DNA from: Thermopolyspora sp040678635
Lineage (GTDB): Bacteria; Actinomycetota; Actinomycetes; Streptosporangiales; Streptosporangiaceae
DNA length: 64,000 nucleotides
Assembly: GCF_040678635.1 (NCBI RefSeq)
Contig: NZ_JBFATZ010000012.1
Span: 124,001-188,000, forward strand
Direction: 5' to 3'
The translations under genes were made by a program, and so were the position numbers. How positions within the stretch are numbered: position 1 is the first letter of the stretch; each line of letters opens with the position of its first letter. Below the pieces are notes generated by a model. The model was given only the letters and a program-made list of their open reading frames with translations. It did no database searches and was not told the DNA's origin. Positions 1 through 8,522 of this stretch are shown here, piece after piece.

Positions 1-62
1 CCGGCCATGCGTACGCGAGAGGCCCTAACCGCGCGAACGCGCCGTCAACGAGCGCGGGCCGG

Positions 63-1022
63 TCACGAACCGCCGGGCGCGAGGGCCCGCACCACCTCGT
101 CGATCGGCGTGTCGTCCACGGGGACGGGGGCGAGCACCGGCGTGTCCAGACCGTTGGCCACGTACTGCTCGATTTTGGCCCGGCACGTCGCCGCGTCCCC
201 GTGCACGACGAGCGCGTCCACGACCTCGTCGGGGATGGCCTTGAGGGCGGCCTTGCGGTCGCCGGCCGTCCACGCCTCATGCATCGGCCGCAGCGCCTCC
301 CCCCTCCCGAGCCAGTCGTGGAAGGCCGCGTACACGGGGACGGTCAGGTAGCTCGCCAGCATCCACCGCGCGCGTTCCCTGACCTTCTCGACGTCCTCGC
401 TCACGCACACGAACAGCCGCGCGATCAACTCGACGTCCGGCCCGATCTCGGCGCGCACCTTGCGGACGTCGTCCGGCGACAGCCAGTTGGTGATCACGCC
501 GTCCGCCTCCCGGGCGGCCAGCCGCAGCATGCCGGGCCGCAGCGCGGCCAGCACGATCTTCGGCGGGATCGCAGGAGCCCGCTCCAGCCGGAATCCCTTC
601 ACCTCGAACGTCTCGTACGCCTCGGTGACCTTCTCGCCCGCCAGCGCCGCCCGCAGGAACCGCAGCGTGTCCCGGGTCCGCGCGTACGGCTTGGCGAATT
701 CCCCGGCGTTCCACCGCTCGACGATCGCGGGCGACGACGAGCCGATGCCGAGCACGAACCGCCCGGGGGCGATGTCGGCGATCGCGGCCGCCGACATCGC
801 GAGCAGCCCGGGGCCCCGGGTGTACACCGGGATGATCGCGGTGCCGAGGCGCGCCTCGGGCGCCCAGTCGGCGGTGAGCGCCAGCGGCGTGAACCCGTCG
901 CCGCCGCTCACCTCGGCGCTCCATACGTCGGTGTAGCCAAGGGACGGCAGGTCGGCGATGAGACCCTTGGCCTCGATCATCGTCCGGCCGATAAACGGAA
1001 TCGTGATGCCCCAGCGATTCAC
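63..1022 (-). CDS. LLM-class F420-dependent oxidoreductase
   Basis: This is a luciferase-like (TIM-barrel) monooxygenase of about 319 residues, in the subgroup that normally uses reduced F420 or FMN. Visible family signatures are the N-terminal strand RWGITIPFI, the segment YTDVWSAEV, the LGTAIIPVYTRGP strand and the FVLGIGSSSP turn that contacts the cofactor phosphate. I start it at the GTG at 1022 (VNRWGIT) because a GGGGGTGG stretch lies just upstream. A longer reading to 1082 adds about 20 residues (MVWWSHGFRG...) that do not resemble the family. The substrate cannot be read from sequence. It stands alone on the minus strand behind a 20-bp palindrome (1075-1094) that may be a TetR-type operator. 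Confidence 0.85.
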   Translation of the reverse strand: MNRWGITIPFIGRTMIEAKGLIADLPSLGYTDVWSAEVSGGDGFTPLALTADWAPEARLGTAIIPVYTRGPGLLAMSAAAIADIAPGRFVLGIGSSSPAIVERWNAGEFAKPYARTRDTLRFLRAALAGEKVTEAYETFEVKGFRLERAPAIPPKIVLAALRPGMLRLAAREADGVITNWLSPDDVRKVRAEIGPDVELIARLFVCVSEDVEKVRERARWMLASYLTVPVYAAFHDWLGRGEALRPMHEAWTAGDRKAALKAIPDEVVDALVVHGDAATCRAKIEQYVANGLDTPVLAPVPVDDTPIDEVVRALAPGGS

Positions 1023-1073
1023 CTGCCACCCCCAACGGGTCGAGAAGGACCGGCCGCGGAAGCCGTGCGACCA

Positions 1074-1095
1074 CCATACCAACCGGACGGTATGG
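1074..1095. promoter_or_regulatory. Palindromic operator candidate upstream of the LLM gene
   Basis: The arms CCATACC and GGTATGG flank AACCGGAC. Over the central 20 bp only two symmetric base pairs break the dyad. The form (CATACC..CCGG..GGTATG) resembles operators of TetR-family regulators, and it lies about 50 bp upstream of the oxidoreductase start. Which regulator binds it is unknown. Confidence 0.45.
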
Positions 1096-1099
1096 GCCA

Positions 1100-1143
1100 G
1101 GAGGCCCCCTCCCGCGGAAATTCGCGGTACCTAGGGGGCCTCC
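1100..1143. terminator. Hairpin terminator after the sigma-factor operon
   Basis: A perfect 11-bp inverted repeat (GGAGGCCCCCT / AGGGGGCCTCC) encloses a second small hairpin (CCGCG / CGCGG). There is no U-tract, which is common for actinobacterial terminators. It lies 145 nt past the stop of the 1288-2571 gene. Confidence 0.5.
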
Positions 1144-1199
1144 CGGCCCGTGAATATGTCGAGTCGCCGAGTGGCGATCCTTGCGGAGGCGAATTCTTC

Positions 1200-1228
1200 G
1201 GCTTCTTGCTTGGCTTCTTGGCTTCTTG
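1200..1228. repeat. Short direct repeat GGCTTCTTG x3
   Basis: Three copies of the nonamer GGCTTCTTG start at 1200, 1212 and 1220 in the gap downstream of the minus-strand gene. No function is evident. Confidence 0.5.
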
Positions 1229-1287
1229 CCGGCGGTCGAGAGAGACCACGGCCCCCGTTCGCGGCCCCCGTGCTTAAGAAGGCGTTG

Positions 1288-2571
1288 CTATGACTGCGGG
1301 ATCTCGCCCACCTTGTCGACGTACCCGGTGAGTTCGAACGTTCGCTGCAGCAGCGGGAAGGGGACGCCTTCCTCCAGGATGTCGCTCTGCAGGAGCTTGC
1401 CCGAATCGGCGTCGAAGATCAGACGCAGGGTGACCGGGCCGCCCCTCTCGCTGTCCTGCTTGGTCCCCGGCGTCTCCAGCGAGATTCCGGTGCGTCCGAG
1501 CGCGTCGACGACGCCCGTGTGGGACTTGAACCCCGAGGCGGAGTCGGCCAGCACCTGGTACAGCGCCGCCCGGGTGCCCGGAGTGATCGGCGCAGTCAGC
1601 AGGTCCATGCTCGTGCTCCAGTAGAACTGGGCGAGAGACTCCCCCATTTCCTTCGCGGAGCTCTCCTCGTACACATCCAGCAGCTTCGCCTTGAGCCCCT
1701 TCTTGTCCGTCGGCAGGCTGCGGATGCTCGACCAGGTCAGGCTCGGGTTGCCGATCGACAGGATGTAATTCGGCTTACCCTCCTTCGTCGTCGGCCCCTC
1801 GTTCGCCCTCTCCTCCAGCACCGGGGAGCCCGCCTGTCGCCACTTGGCCTCGTCCTCGGGCGTCGCGAACGTGACCTTGGGCTTCTGGTTGTCCACCTCG
1901 CGGCCCTTGCCGTCACGCAGCGAGCGCCACGTCTCGGTGGTCGACGCGAAGCTCGCAGAGTAGGGGAGCGTCTCTTGCTTCAGCTCGATGAGCTTCCGCG
2001 TGAACGTCTTCTTCGCGGCCTCGATCTCGGCGGACGTGGCGTCCGGATCGTTCTTCGTGCGCTCGTACTCCTTGGACAGAATCGCCAATTTCTTGTAGTA
2101 CTCCTCATCGGAGTTATGGATCAAAGCGCTGCCGCGCTCCCGCTGGTACCAGTATTCGCCCCGGCCGATCGGCTCCTTCGCCGCCACCTTCGCCACCGCC
2201 AGCAGGACCGCCCTGGCGTTCGCGGCCTTGGGAGCGGCGGGCGCCGAGGCCGAGTTCTTACGGGGGCTCGCCAGGGTGTCGGGGGCCGCGACGGAACCCC
2301 CGGCCGCCGAGCGCCCGGCCGCCGAATGATCCGAGATCACCTGCGGAATGACGATCACGGCGGCGGCCAGACCCGCGGCGGCGGCCGTACCCGCCATCAC
2401 GAGAAATGGTCGGCGTCTGGACATAAGAAACCTCCGAGAATGTGGAGATGTGCGTGGAGATCGCATCGCGCGAACGAGATCGGCCGAGCGGCGCCGCCTG
2501 TAGGCGTCCTCGGTGAACTCGTCCGGGCGCAGCGTCTTAATGAGTTCCTTGAGAGGGTCGTGCTCGTTCAT
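1288..2571 (-). CDS. Sigma-factor-linked membrane protein (CU044_5270-like)
   Basis: This 427-residue protein has a cytoplasmic head of about 65 residues (MNEHDPLKELIKTLRPDEF), one membrane helix around residues 68-88 and a long extracytoplasmic domain with low-complexity Ser/Ala near its start. It matches in layout the actinobacterial proteins annotated CU044_5270 family, which sit beside ECF sigma factors. Its ATG overlaps the sigma-factor stop by four bases (ATGA, 2568-2571), implying translational coupling. By position and topology it could be a membrane anti-sigma factor or signal sensor. However, the head has no HxxxCxxC zinc motif, so that role is inference. A much longer frame extends upstream but runs through the sigma gene and is not used. 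Confidence 0.75.
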   Translation of the reverse strand: MNEHDPLKELIKTLRPDEFTEDAYRRRRSADLVRAMRSPRTSPHSRRFLMSRRRPFLVMAGTAAAAGLAAAVIVIPQVISDHSAAGRSAAGGSVAAPDTLASPRKNSASAPAAPKAANARAVLLAVAKVAAKEPIGRGEYWYQRERGSALIHNSDEEYYKKLAILSKEYERTKNDPDATSAEIEAAKKTFTRKLIELKQETLPYSASFASTTETWRSLRDGKGREVDNQKPKVTFATPEDEAKWRQAGSPVLEERANEGPTTKEGKPNYILSIGNPSLTWSSIRSLPTDKKGLKAKLLDVYEESSAKEMGESLAQFYWSTSMDLLTAPITPGTRAALYQVLADSASGFKSHTGVVDALGRTGISLETPGTKQDSERGGPVTLRLIFDADSGKLLQSDILEEGVPFPLLQRTFELTGYVDKVGEIPQS

Positions 2572-3083
2572 GTCTGTTCCCGGAAGAGGGCGAACGGTGG
2601 ATTGGGCCGAAGCGCGTCGGCGAGACGACGGCGTGCGCGGAAGAGCCGGACGGAGAATGTTCGCGCCGAGCAGCCCACGACCTGGGAGGCCTCCGCCGGC
2701 GTGAGCCCGTACCAACTGGTCAGGATCAGCGCCTCCACGTCCTGGTTGCGCATCCCCGAGAGCACGGCGAGGGCCTCCTGCCGGGCGGCCACCCGCTCGG
2801 CGATGTCCCCCTCCACGAAGGTGGTCAACTCCTTGAGCCGAGCCACCAGTTCGTCCCCGCGGGACCGACGGGAACGCTGGTTGCGTACCAGATTCCGCGT
2901 CACCCCGAGCAGCCATGGCAGCGGAGGATCAGGCACATCGTTTAACCGCCGCCAGGCGACCAGGAACGTCTCGCTCGCCAAATCCTCCGCCCCGCTCGGG
3001 CCGACCCGGAGCAGGGCATAGGCCAGCACGTTCCGGTAGTGCCGGTCATAGAGGTTGGTGAATCGTTCTTCGGGATCGTCCAC
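2568..3083 (-). CDS. ECF-type RNA polymerase sigma factor
   Basis: This sigma-70 family ECF factor has 171 residues. Region 2 is visible from residue 5 to about 70 (RFTNLYDRHYRNVLAYALLR, then DLASETFLVAWRRL). Region 4 lies near the C-terminus as a helix-turn-helix (LTPAEASQVVGCSARTFSVRL). It redirects RNA polymerase to a dedicated promoter set. The start is GTG at 3083 (VDDPEERF), with no strong ribosome-binding site. The stop overlaps the start of the next gene, the putative membrane partner. No obvious autoregulated promoter was recognised in the upstream gap. Confidence 0.9.
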   Translation of the reverse strand: MDDPEERFTNLYDRHYRNVLAYALLRVGPSGAEDLASETFLVAWRRLNDVPDPPLPWLLGVTRNLVRNQRSRRSRGDELVARLKELTTFVEGDIAERVAARQEALAVLSGMRNQDVEALILTSWYGLTPAEASQVVGCSARTFSVRLFRARRRLADALRPNPPFALFREQT

Positions 3084-3420
3084 GCTAAGAACTGTCGCGG
3101 GCGACCGGCATTACTACCGGAGTTCGTAAAAAACTCAGAATTCACTCCTGACCCGCCGATCCCACGACCTCCTCCCTGGAGGGCGTGCATCGGTACGGCT
3201 CCCCGCCCGCCTTGCCATGCCCACTCCTCCGCCTCCGCACGTCGGGCGCGTCCGAGCTCGGCAGGGCCATGCCGGGAAAGCCGATACCCAGTCGTCCACG
3301 GCCACAGCCCTACCGGTGGCTTCAGGGCGCGGTGCACCGGGTCGCCATGAAACATGGCAAGATCGTTTTCATCACGACGCCGTACGGTGACCGGATCCAC
3401 CCGCACGCGAGCCCCCGCCG
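3084..3420. other. Intergenic gap between ECF sigma and TetR genes
   Basis: This 337-bp stretch has no supportable gene. It contains a perfect small palindrome GCCATG-AAA-CATGGC at 3344-3358, which could be a regulator site. Nothing else stands out. Confidence 0.4.
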
Positions 3421-4098
3421 TCACCCGCGTAGTTCGCGGATCACCCCGATGAAGTCCCGCGTCACGCCCCGCAGACCGGGCAGATGGGACAGGCCGACGA
3501 GCCGGTCGATGAGCGGAACCGACTGGTCGATCAGCCGATAGGTACGTTCGCAGCCGGGCGAGGTGTCGTGCACCCAGAACAGCACGATCCCCATCGACAA
3601 CAGCCACAGCAGCTCGGGCAGCTCCGCGCGCAACTCGGCGTCGATACGGTCGCTCGCCCCCTCGACCACCTCGCGATAGAGGGCGATCGCCGCCTCCCTG
3701 GCGGGCGCGGACTCGCGGCTGAACGGGCTGAGCGGATTGCTCGGCTCGGCCGCGTGCTTGAAGAACTTCACCGCGAAGGGGTGGTACGGCTCCGACACCC
3801 GCACCCACGCCCGCAGCACCCCGCCCAGCCGGGCCGCGAGCGTGCGTTGGGTGGCGAGCACCTCCCGGCAGGCGTCCTCGTGCTCGGCCTGCGCCCGGTC
3901 GTAGTACGCCTGGACGAGCTGCTCCTTGGAGGAGAAGTAGTAGTAGGCGTTCCCGACCGACACCCCCGCCTCCGCCGCGATCGCGCGCATCGTCGTCGCC
4001 TCGAAGCCCCGCTCGCGGAAGAGCCGCAGCGCGGTCTCGACGATCAGCTCCCTGGTCGTCTCGCCCGCACGTGCCTTCGGCGCACCCACGTTCGCCAC
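3421..4098 (-). CDS. TetR family transcriptional regulator
   Basis: This is a 225-residue TetR/AcrR regulator. The DNA-binding domain spans residues 12-60, with the usual IVETALRLFRERGFEATTMRAIA helix pair followed by GVSVGNAYYYFSSKEQLV. The remaining 160 residues are the variable ligand/dimer domain (HEDACREVLATQR...). The start is GTG at 4098, with GAGAG at a suitable distance. The gene is divergent from the secreted M15-like gene at 4259, so that gene is a plausible target, but its ligand and regulon cannot be told from sequence. Confidence 0.9.
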   Translation of the reverse strand: MANVGAPKARAGETTRELIVETALRLFRERGFEATTMRAIAAEAGVSVGNAYYYFSSKEQLVQAYYDRAQAEHEDACREVLATQRTLAARLGGVLRAWVRVSEPYHPFAVKFFKHAAEPSNPLSPFSRESAPAREAAIALYREVVEGASDRIDAELRAELPELLWLLSMGIVLFWVHDTSPGCERTYRLIDQSVPLIDRLVGLSHLPGLRGVTRDFIGVIRELRG

Positions 4099-4258
4099 TG
4101 TACGGCTCTCGCGCCCGTCAGGTCCCGCCGCCCTCCGGTCACGGACCCGTCCGTTGATCGCCAGGTTCCCATAAAGATCATCCGTATTGAGGGATCAGTC
4201 CCGGTCTGCCGTGGGATCGATGTCTCAGCGTATAGATCGGCCTGATGAGGAACCAATC

Positions 4259-5344
4259 ATGGAATCTCGTCCCTTACGGTGGGACCGCGTGCGCATGTCC
4301 GCCGCCGCGCTTCTCACCGTCCAGATGGCGATCACGGCGGTCGTCCCGGGAGCCGACGCCCCGATCTCCCCACCGTCGGCACGCCCACCCGACCCGTTCG
4401 GCCCGAACGGTCCGGACAGGGCGCTCCCCGACCGCTTCACCGACGCCTCGACGAGAGTCGCCACCATCGCCGAGGGCTTGGCGAGGGTCACCGCCTTTGC
4501 CGCCGCCCCGATGATGGATGCCCCCCGCACGGCCAGCCTGGCGCAGGACGCCGCCTCCACCGACGGCCCGGCGAAGTACGCCGCCCTGCCCGACGATCGG
4601 GCGACGGCCGTCATCCGCACCGGCGGCCCGATGCGACAACGCGGCCTGATGGGACAACGCGGCCTGATGGGACAACCGGGCGGCCTGACGGCACGATCCG
4701 CCTTCACCGGCGACCCGGCGGAGGAACTCGGCGGCAGGCGAACCATCGCCGCACCCGCCCTGACTTCCCGGGCACCCGCCGGACGGCTGCCCGCCGGTGC
4801 GTTCCGCCTCGTGTCGGCGGCCGACCGCCAGGACGCCGGATCCGGCGCCTATGGCCGGGCCGGCGGCCTGGTCCAACTCCTCGGCATGTCCTCCGGTGCC
4901 AAGACATTCGAGCGTCCGCAACGCCCGCTGTTGCACGCGCACGCCCAGCTGTCCCACCGCTTCGCCGCAGCCCGGCTACGCGATGCGGGCATCAAACGAA
5001 GATCCACCGGCAGATGCGCCAGCAAGCACCGCCCGAACTGCACGTCCTACACCGCCATCCGCGCGGGCACGGTCGCCCAGTTGATCCGCCTGAAGCGCCG
5101 CAGCAGATGCTCGATCGTGGTCACCGGCGGCACCGAAACAGGCCACGCCCACGGACGGCACAGCCACGGCAGCGGCTACAAGGTCGACATAGCGACCAAC
5201 GGCTGCATCGACGCCTACATCAGAAGAACGCACAAGCGGGTCGGCACCAGACCGGACGGCGCCGCCCTGTACCGCTCGGGAAACACCGCCAGAAGCGACA
5301 TCTTCGCCCGCGAGCGCGACCACTGGGACATCACCTTCCGGTGA
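4259..5344 (+). CDS. Secreted protein with an M15/LAS-like metallopeptidase-type C-terminal domain
   Basis: This 361-residue protein starts at ATG 4259, with GAGGA seven to eight bases upstream. Residues 1-33 form a signal peptide (RRM-type n-region, hydrophobic SAAALLTVQMAITAVV). Residues 34-245 are low-complexity Pro/Ala/Arg sequence with a short tandem repeat (RQRGLMG, residues 126-139). The last 110 residues carry four cysteines (253, 261, 284, 316), a HxxGxxxD motif (H303, G306, D310) and a terminal HWD (H355). This spacing matches the zinc ligands of LAS/M15 peptidases such as VanX and Hedgehog-type domains. The peptidase role is inference: the domain is small, and a catalytic Glu is not clearly identifiable. 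The protein is probably exported and acts on the cell wall or is a decayed relative. Confidence 0.7.
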   Translation: MESRPLRWDRVRMSAAALLTVQMAITAVVPGADAPISPPSARPPDPFGPNGPDRALPDRFTDASTRVATIAEGLARVTAFAAAPMMDAPRTASLAQDAASTDGPAKYAALPDDRATAVIRTGGPMRQRGLMGQRGLMGQPGGLTARSAFTGDPAEELGGRRTIAAPALTSRAPAGRLPAGAFRLVSAADRQDAGSGAYGRAGGLVQLLGMSSGAKTFERPQRPLLHAHAQLSHRFAAARLRDAGIKRRSTGRCASKHRPNCTSYTAIRAGTVAQLIRLKRRSRCSIVVTGGTETGHAHGRHSHGSGYKVDIATNGCIDAYIRRTHKRVGTRPDGAALYRSGNTARSDIFARERDHWDITFR

Positions 5345-5517
5345 CCGGCCACCGCCTACCCCCCACACCGGCGAGCACACCAGCGGGCACGACCAGGCAA
5401 CTCCACGGCCACCGGTTCGGCGACGGTGCTGGAAGCGGCAGGTCATCGCCACAGATGGACAAGTCCAGTGCCCTGGGGAAGTCCAGCGCCTTGCAGCTCG
5501 GGCCTTCAAGGATGCCG

Positions 5518-5547
5518 TCCGGACGCCCGCCGTCGCAGGCGTCCGGA
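5518..5547. terminator. Bidirectional hairpin terminator
   Basis: A perfect 10-bp stem (TCCGGACGCC / GGCGTCCGGA) has a 10-nt loop. It lies between the convergent 4259-5344 gene and asd, so it can serve both. Confidence 0.55.
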
Positions 5548-5570
5548 ACACAAACGCGCCGACCCGACGA

Positions 5571-6683
5571 TCAGGCGGTGAACTCCGCGGCCACCAGCTC
5601 GGCGATCTCAGCGGTGTTGAGAGCGGCCCCCTTGCGGAGGTTGTCGCCGCAGACGAACAGATCCAGGGTGTTGGGGAAGTCCAGCGCCTGGCGGATGCGG
5701 CCCACGTAGGTCGGGTCGGTGCCCACGACGTCGGCCGGCATCGGGAAGACGCCGTTCTCCGGGTCGTCGAGCACGACGACGGTCGGCGCCGCTTCCAGGA
5801 CGGCCCGAGCGCCCTCGACCGTCACCGGCTCGGAGAAGGTCGCGTGGACCGCCAGCGAGTGCGTGGTGACGACCGGCACCCGGACACAGGTGGCCGACAC
5901 CTTCAGATCCGGGATGCCCAGGATCTTGCGCGACTCGTTGCGGACCTTCAGCTCCTCGGAGAACCAGCCGTCGCCCTTGTACGAGCCCGCGGCCGGGACG
6001 ACGTTGAAGGCGAGCGGCCCCGGGAACGGCGAGTCGGCCAGGTCGGGCACGGTCTTGCGGACGTCGCCGGCGACCGTGCCGAGGGTGCGGTCGCCCGCGA
6101 CGGCCTCGACCTCGGCGTACAGCCGCTCGGGCCCCGCCACGCCCGCGCCGGACACCGCCTGGTAGGAGGCGACGACCAGCTCGCGCAGGCCGTACTCGCG
6201 GTGCAGCGCGCCCATCGCGGCCATCATCGACAGCGTCGTGCAGTTGGGGTTGGAGATGATGCCCTTGGGCCGGTTCCGCACCTGCTCGGGGTTGCACTCC
6301 GGCACCACGAGGGGAACGTCCGGGTCCATCCGGAAGGCACCTGAGTTGTCCACCACGACCGCGCCGCGGGCGGCGGCGATCGGGGCCCACTCGGCCGACA
6401 CCTCGTCGGGGACGTCGAACATCGCCACGTCCACGCCGTCGAACGCCTCGGGGGACAGGGCCTGGACGACGACGTCCTCCCCGCGCACCCGCAGCACCTT
6501 CCCGGCCGAGCGTGCCGAGGCGATCAGGCGGATCTCCCCCCACACGTCGGGACGCCCGGAGAGGATGTCCAGCATCACCGTGCCGACCGCGCCGGTGGCC
6601 CCCACCACGGCGAGGGTGGGCTTGCGCCCGCCGCCCTGCGCGCCCGAGGCGGCGCCCGCCGGTTGGCTCGTCGTCTCGCTCAT
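5571..6683 (-). CDS. asd: Aspartate-semialdehyde dehydrogenase
   Basis: This enzyme reduces aspartyl-4-phosphate to aspartate-4-semialdehyde with NADPH, the second step towards lysine, diaminopimelate, threonine and methionine. The 370-residue protein has the Rossmann motif LAVVGATGAVG (residues 24-34) and the catalytic-cysteine motif SNPNCTT (C148), with SYQAVSGAG following. The first 20 residues are a non-conserved Gly/Ala extension. Its ATG overlaps the lysC stop by four bases (6680-6683), so the two enzymes are translationally coupled in one operon, as in other actinobacteria. Confidence 0.97.
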   Translation of the reverse strand: MSETTSQPAGAASGAQGGGRKPTLAVVGATGAVGTVMLDILSGRPDVWGEIRLIASARSAGKVLRVRGEDVVVQALSPEAFDGVDVAMFDVPDEVSAEWAPIAAARGAVVVDNSGAFRMDPDVPLVVPECNPEQVRNRPKGIISNPNCTTLSMMAAMGALHREYGLRELVVASYQAVSGAGVAGPERLYAEVEAVAGDRTLGTVAGDVRKTVPDLADSPFPGPLAFNVVPAAGSYKGDGWFSEELKVRNESRKILGIPDLKVSATCVRVPVVTTHSLAVHATFSEPVTVEGARAVLEAAPTVVVLDDPENGVFPMPADVVGTDPTYVGRIRQALDFPNTLDLFVCGDNLRKGAALNTAEIAELVAAEFTA

Positions 6684-7954
6684 CGCCCGGTACCTCCGTA
6701 CACCACGGCCTCCACCTGGTCGGCGTCGAGGTCGAACGCACGGTGCGCGGCGGTCACCGCGGCGTCCACGTCGTCCTGCCCGACGATCACCGAGATGCGG
6801 ATCTCCGACGTGGAGATCATCTCGATGTTGACGCCCGCGTCGGCGATGGCGCCGAAGAACTTGGCGGTGACGCCCGGGTGCGAGCGCATGCCGGCCCCGA
6901 TCAGCGACACCTTGCCGATCTGGTCGTCGAACAGCAGCGACTCGAACCCGATCTCCTCCTGGATCTTCTGCAGCGCCCCGATGGCGGTCGCGCCGTCGGC
7001 GGCCGGGAGGGTGAAGGAGATGTCGGTGCGCCCGGTGGCGGCGGCCGAGACGTTCTGCACGATCATGTCGATGTTGATCTCGACGTCGGCGAGCGCTTTG
7101 AAGATGGCGGCAGCCTCTCCGACCTTGTCGGGCACGCCGACAACGGTGATCTTGGCCTCGCTCCGGTCGTGCGCGACGCCGGAGATGATCGGCTGCTCCA
7201 TCTCGCCTTCCTCACTGACGGGGTCGGAGACGACCCACGTGCCTTCCTTGTTGCTGAACGAGCTTCTGACGTGGATCGGCAGGTTGAACCGGCGGGCGTA
7301 CTCCACACAGCGCAGGTGCAGGATCTTCGCGCCGCACGCGGCCATCTCCATCATCTCGTCGTAGGAGATGCGCGGGATGCGCCGGGCCGTGGGCACGATG
7401 CGCGGGTCGGCGGTGAAGACGCCGTCCACGTCGGTGTAGATCTCGCACACATCGGCGTTAAGCGCCGCCGCGAGGGCGACGGCGGTGGTGTCGGTGCCGC
7501 CACGGCCGAGGGTGGTGATGTCCTTGGTGTCCTGCGACACACCCTGGAAGCCGGCCACGATCGCGATCTGGCCGTTGTCGATGGCCTCCTGGATGCGGCC
7601 GGGGGTGACGTCGATGATGCGGGCCTTGCCGTGCGTGGAGTCGGTGATCACGCCTGCCTGGGAGCCGGTGAACGAGCGGGCCTCGTAGCCCAGGTTGCCG
7701 ATCGCCATGGCCAGCAGCGCCATCGAGATGCGCTCACCGGCGGTGAGCAGCATGTCCAGCTCGCGTCCTGGCGGCAGCGGCGAGACCTGCTTGGCGAGGT
7801 CCAGCAACTCGTCGGTGGTGTCCCCCATCGCGGAGACCGCCACGACGACGTCGTTCCCGGCTTTTTTCGTCGCGACGATCCGCTGCGCGACCCGCTTGAT
7901 GCAGGCAGCATCGGCGACGGACGAACCACCGTACTTTTGAACAACGAGCGCCAC
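6680..7954 (-). CDS. lysC: Aspartate kinase (alpha subunit, with internal beta start)
   Basis: This kinase phosphorylates aspartate at the head of the aspartate-family pathway. The protein is 424 residues. The kinase domain begins at once with LVVQKYGGSSV (residues 3-13). Two ACT domains occupy the C-terminal 170 residues (e.g. SEAKITVVGVPDKVGEAAAI). I use the GTG at 7954, with GGAG eight bases upstream; the frame stays open for 81 more codons, which are not conserved. An internal ATG at 7201 (MEQPIISGVAHD), behind GAGGAAGG four bases upstream, matches the position of the separately translated regulatory beta subunit known from Corynebacterium. The ACT domains suggest feedback inhibition by lysine and/or threonine. 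Confidence 0.96.
   Translation of the reverse strand: MALVVQKYGGSSVADAACIKRVAQRIVATKKAGNDVVVAVSAMGDTTDELLDLAKQVSPLPPGRELDMLLTAGERISMALLAMAIGNLGYEARSFTGSQAGVITDSTHGKARIIDVTPGRIQEAIDNGQIAIVAGFQGVSQDTKDITTLGRGGTDTTAVALAAALNADVCEIYTDVDGVFTADPRIVPTARRIPRISYDEMMEMAACGAKILHLRCVEYARRFNLPIHVRSSFSNKEGTWVVSDPVSEEGEMEQPIISGVAHDRSEAKITVVGVPDKVGEAAAIFKALADVEINIDMIVQNVSAAATGRTDISFTLPAADGATAIGALQKIQEEIGFESLLFDDQIGKVSLIGAGMRSHPGVTAKFFGAIADAGVNIEMISTSEIRISVIVGQDDVDAAVTAAHRAFDLDADQVEAVVYGGTGR
7199..7213 (-). promoter_or_regulatory. Internal ribosome-binding site and ATG for the aspartokinase beta subunit
   Basis: On the minus strand GAGGAAGG lies four bases before an in-frame ATG (7201) that opens MEQPIISGV, the start of the ACT-domain half. 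Initiation here would give a protein of about 173 residues, the expected size of a beta subunit. Confidence 0.65.
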
Positions 7955-8522
7955 GACATGTCTCCGGAAGTCAGACTGCGGAAGCCACAGTTTACTTAGC
8001 TCCGCCGGGCGTTCCGCGGGTCCGCCCAGCATGTGGACAACTCCGCGATCATGGCCCTGACCTGTGGATAACCGAGGAGCACCGGTCTTCGCAAGCTGCG
8101 GTGACGGAGTACCCGTGCCGTGGAGGGCCTGTCGAGCAGGCAAATCGCGGGAACGGCCGCCCGCATGCGCCATCCCGGCCGCCAGGGGCTTCGACACGGA
8201 TCACACCATCGGCGGCAGCCCGAAGGATCACCACGCCTCACGGGGATCTGTGATTTCAGTCACGAGGCCCGTCCGATGCGGGCACGCCACCGGACGCTGC
8301 CGTGATGGATATCCGACCGGCGCAGACGCCCTGTCGCGTTCGCCACCGGCTCACGGCCACGCGGGACCGCCCGGAGTGGGATCGCCGCGTGGGCCGGCAT
8401 GTGGACCCACTGTGGACCGCTTTCCGGGCTCCTTCCGGCTCCTTCCGGCTCTTTCCGGGCTCTTTCTGGGCTCTTTCCGATCTCCGCCGCCCATCCGGAC
8501 GTAAGTCCCGGCGACGAGTCGA
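7955..8522. other. Intergenic region upstream of lysC with DnaA-box-like sites and a Cys-rich repeat tract
   Basis: No gene is supportable in these 568 bp. It holds a TGTGGACAA site (8032-8040) and a TGTGGATAA site (8063-8071), both DnaA-box-like. Between about 8420 and 8481 it has roughly six imperfect copies of a 10-11 nt unit, GGCTCYTTCCG. GGAG upstream of the lysC GTG is the only expression signal I recognise. Confidence 0.5.
8420..8481. repeat. Imperfect tandem repeat, unit about GGCTCTTTCCG
   Basis: About six degenerate copies of a pyrimidine-rich 10-11 nt unit run head to tail, just downstream of the DUF5063 gene stop. It is probably replication slippage; no coding role. Confidence 0.55.

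Noticed and set aside
201..1277. Long open frame on the plus strand opposite the LLM oxidoreductase
   Set aside because: It translates to Arg/Pro/Gly/His-rich sequence without domains and is the antisense shadow of a clear gene. High GC gives many such frames here.
8420..8481. Repeat tract considered as an operator array
   Set aside because: Units are degenerate and directly contiguous without dyad symmetry; better explained by slippage.
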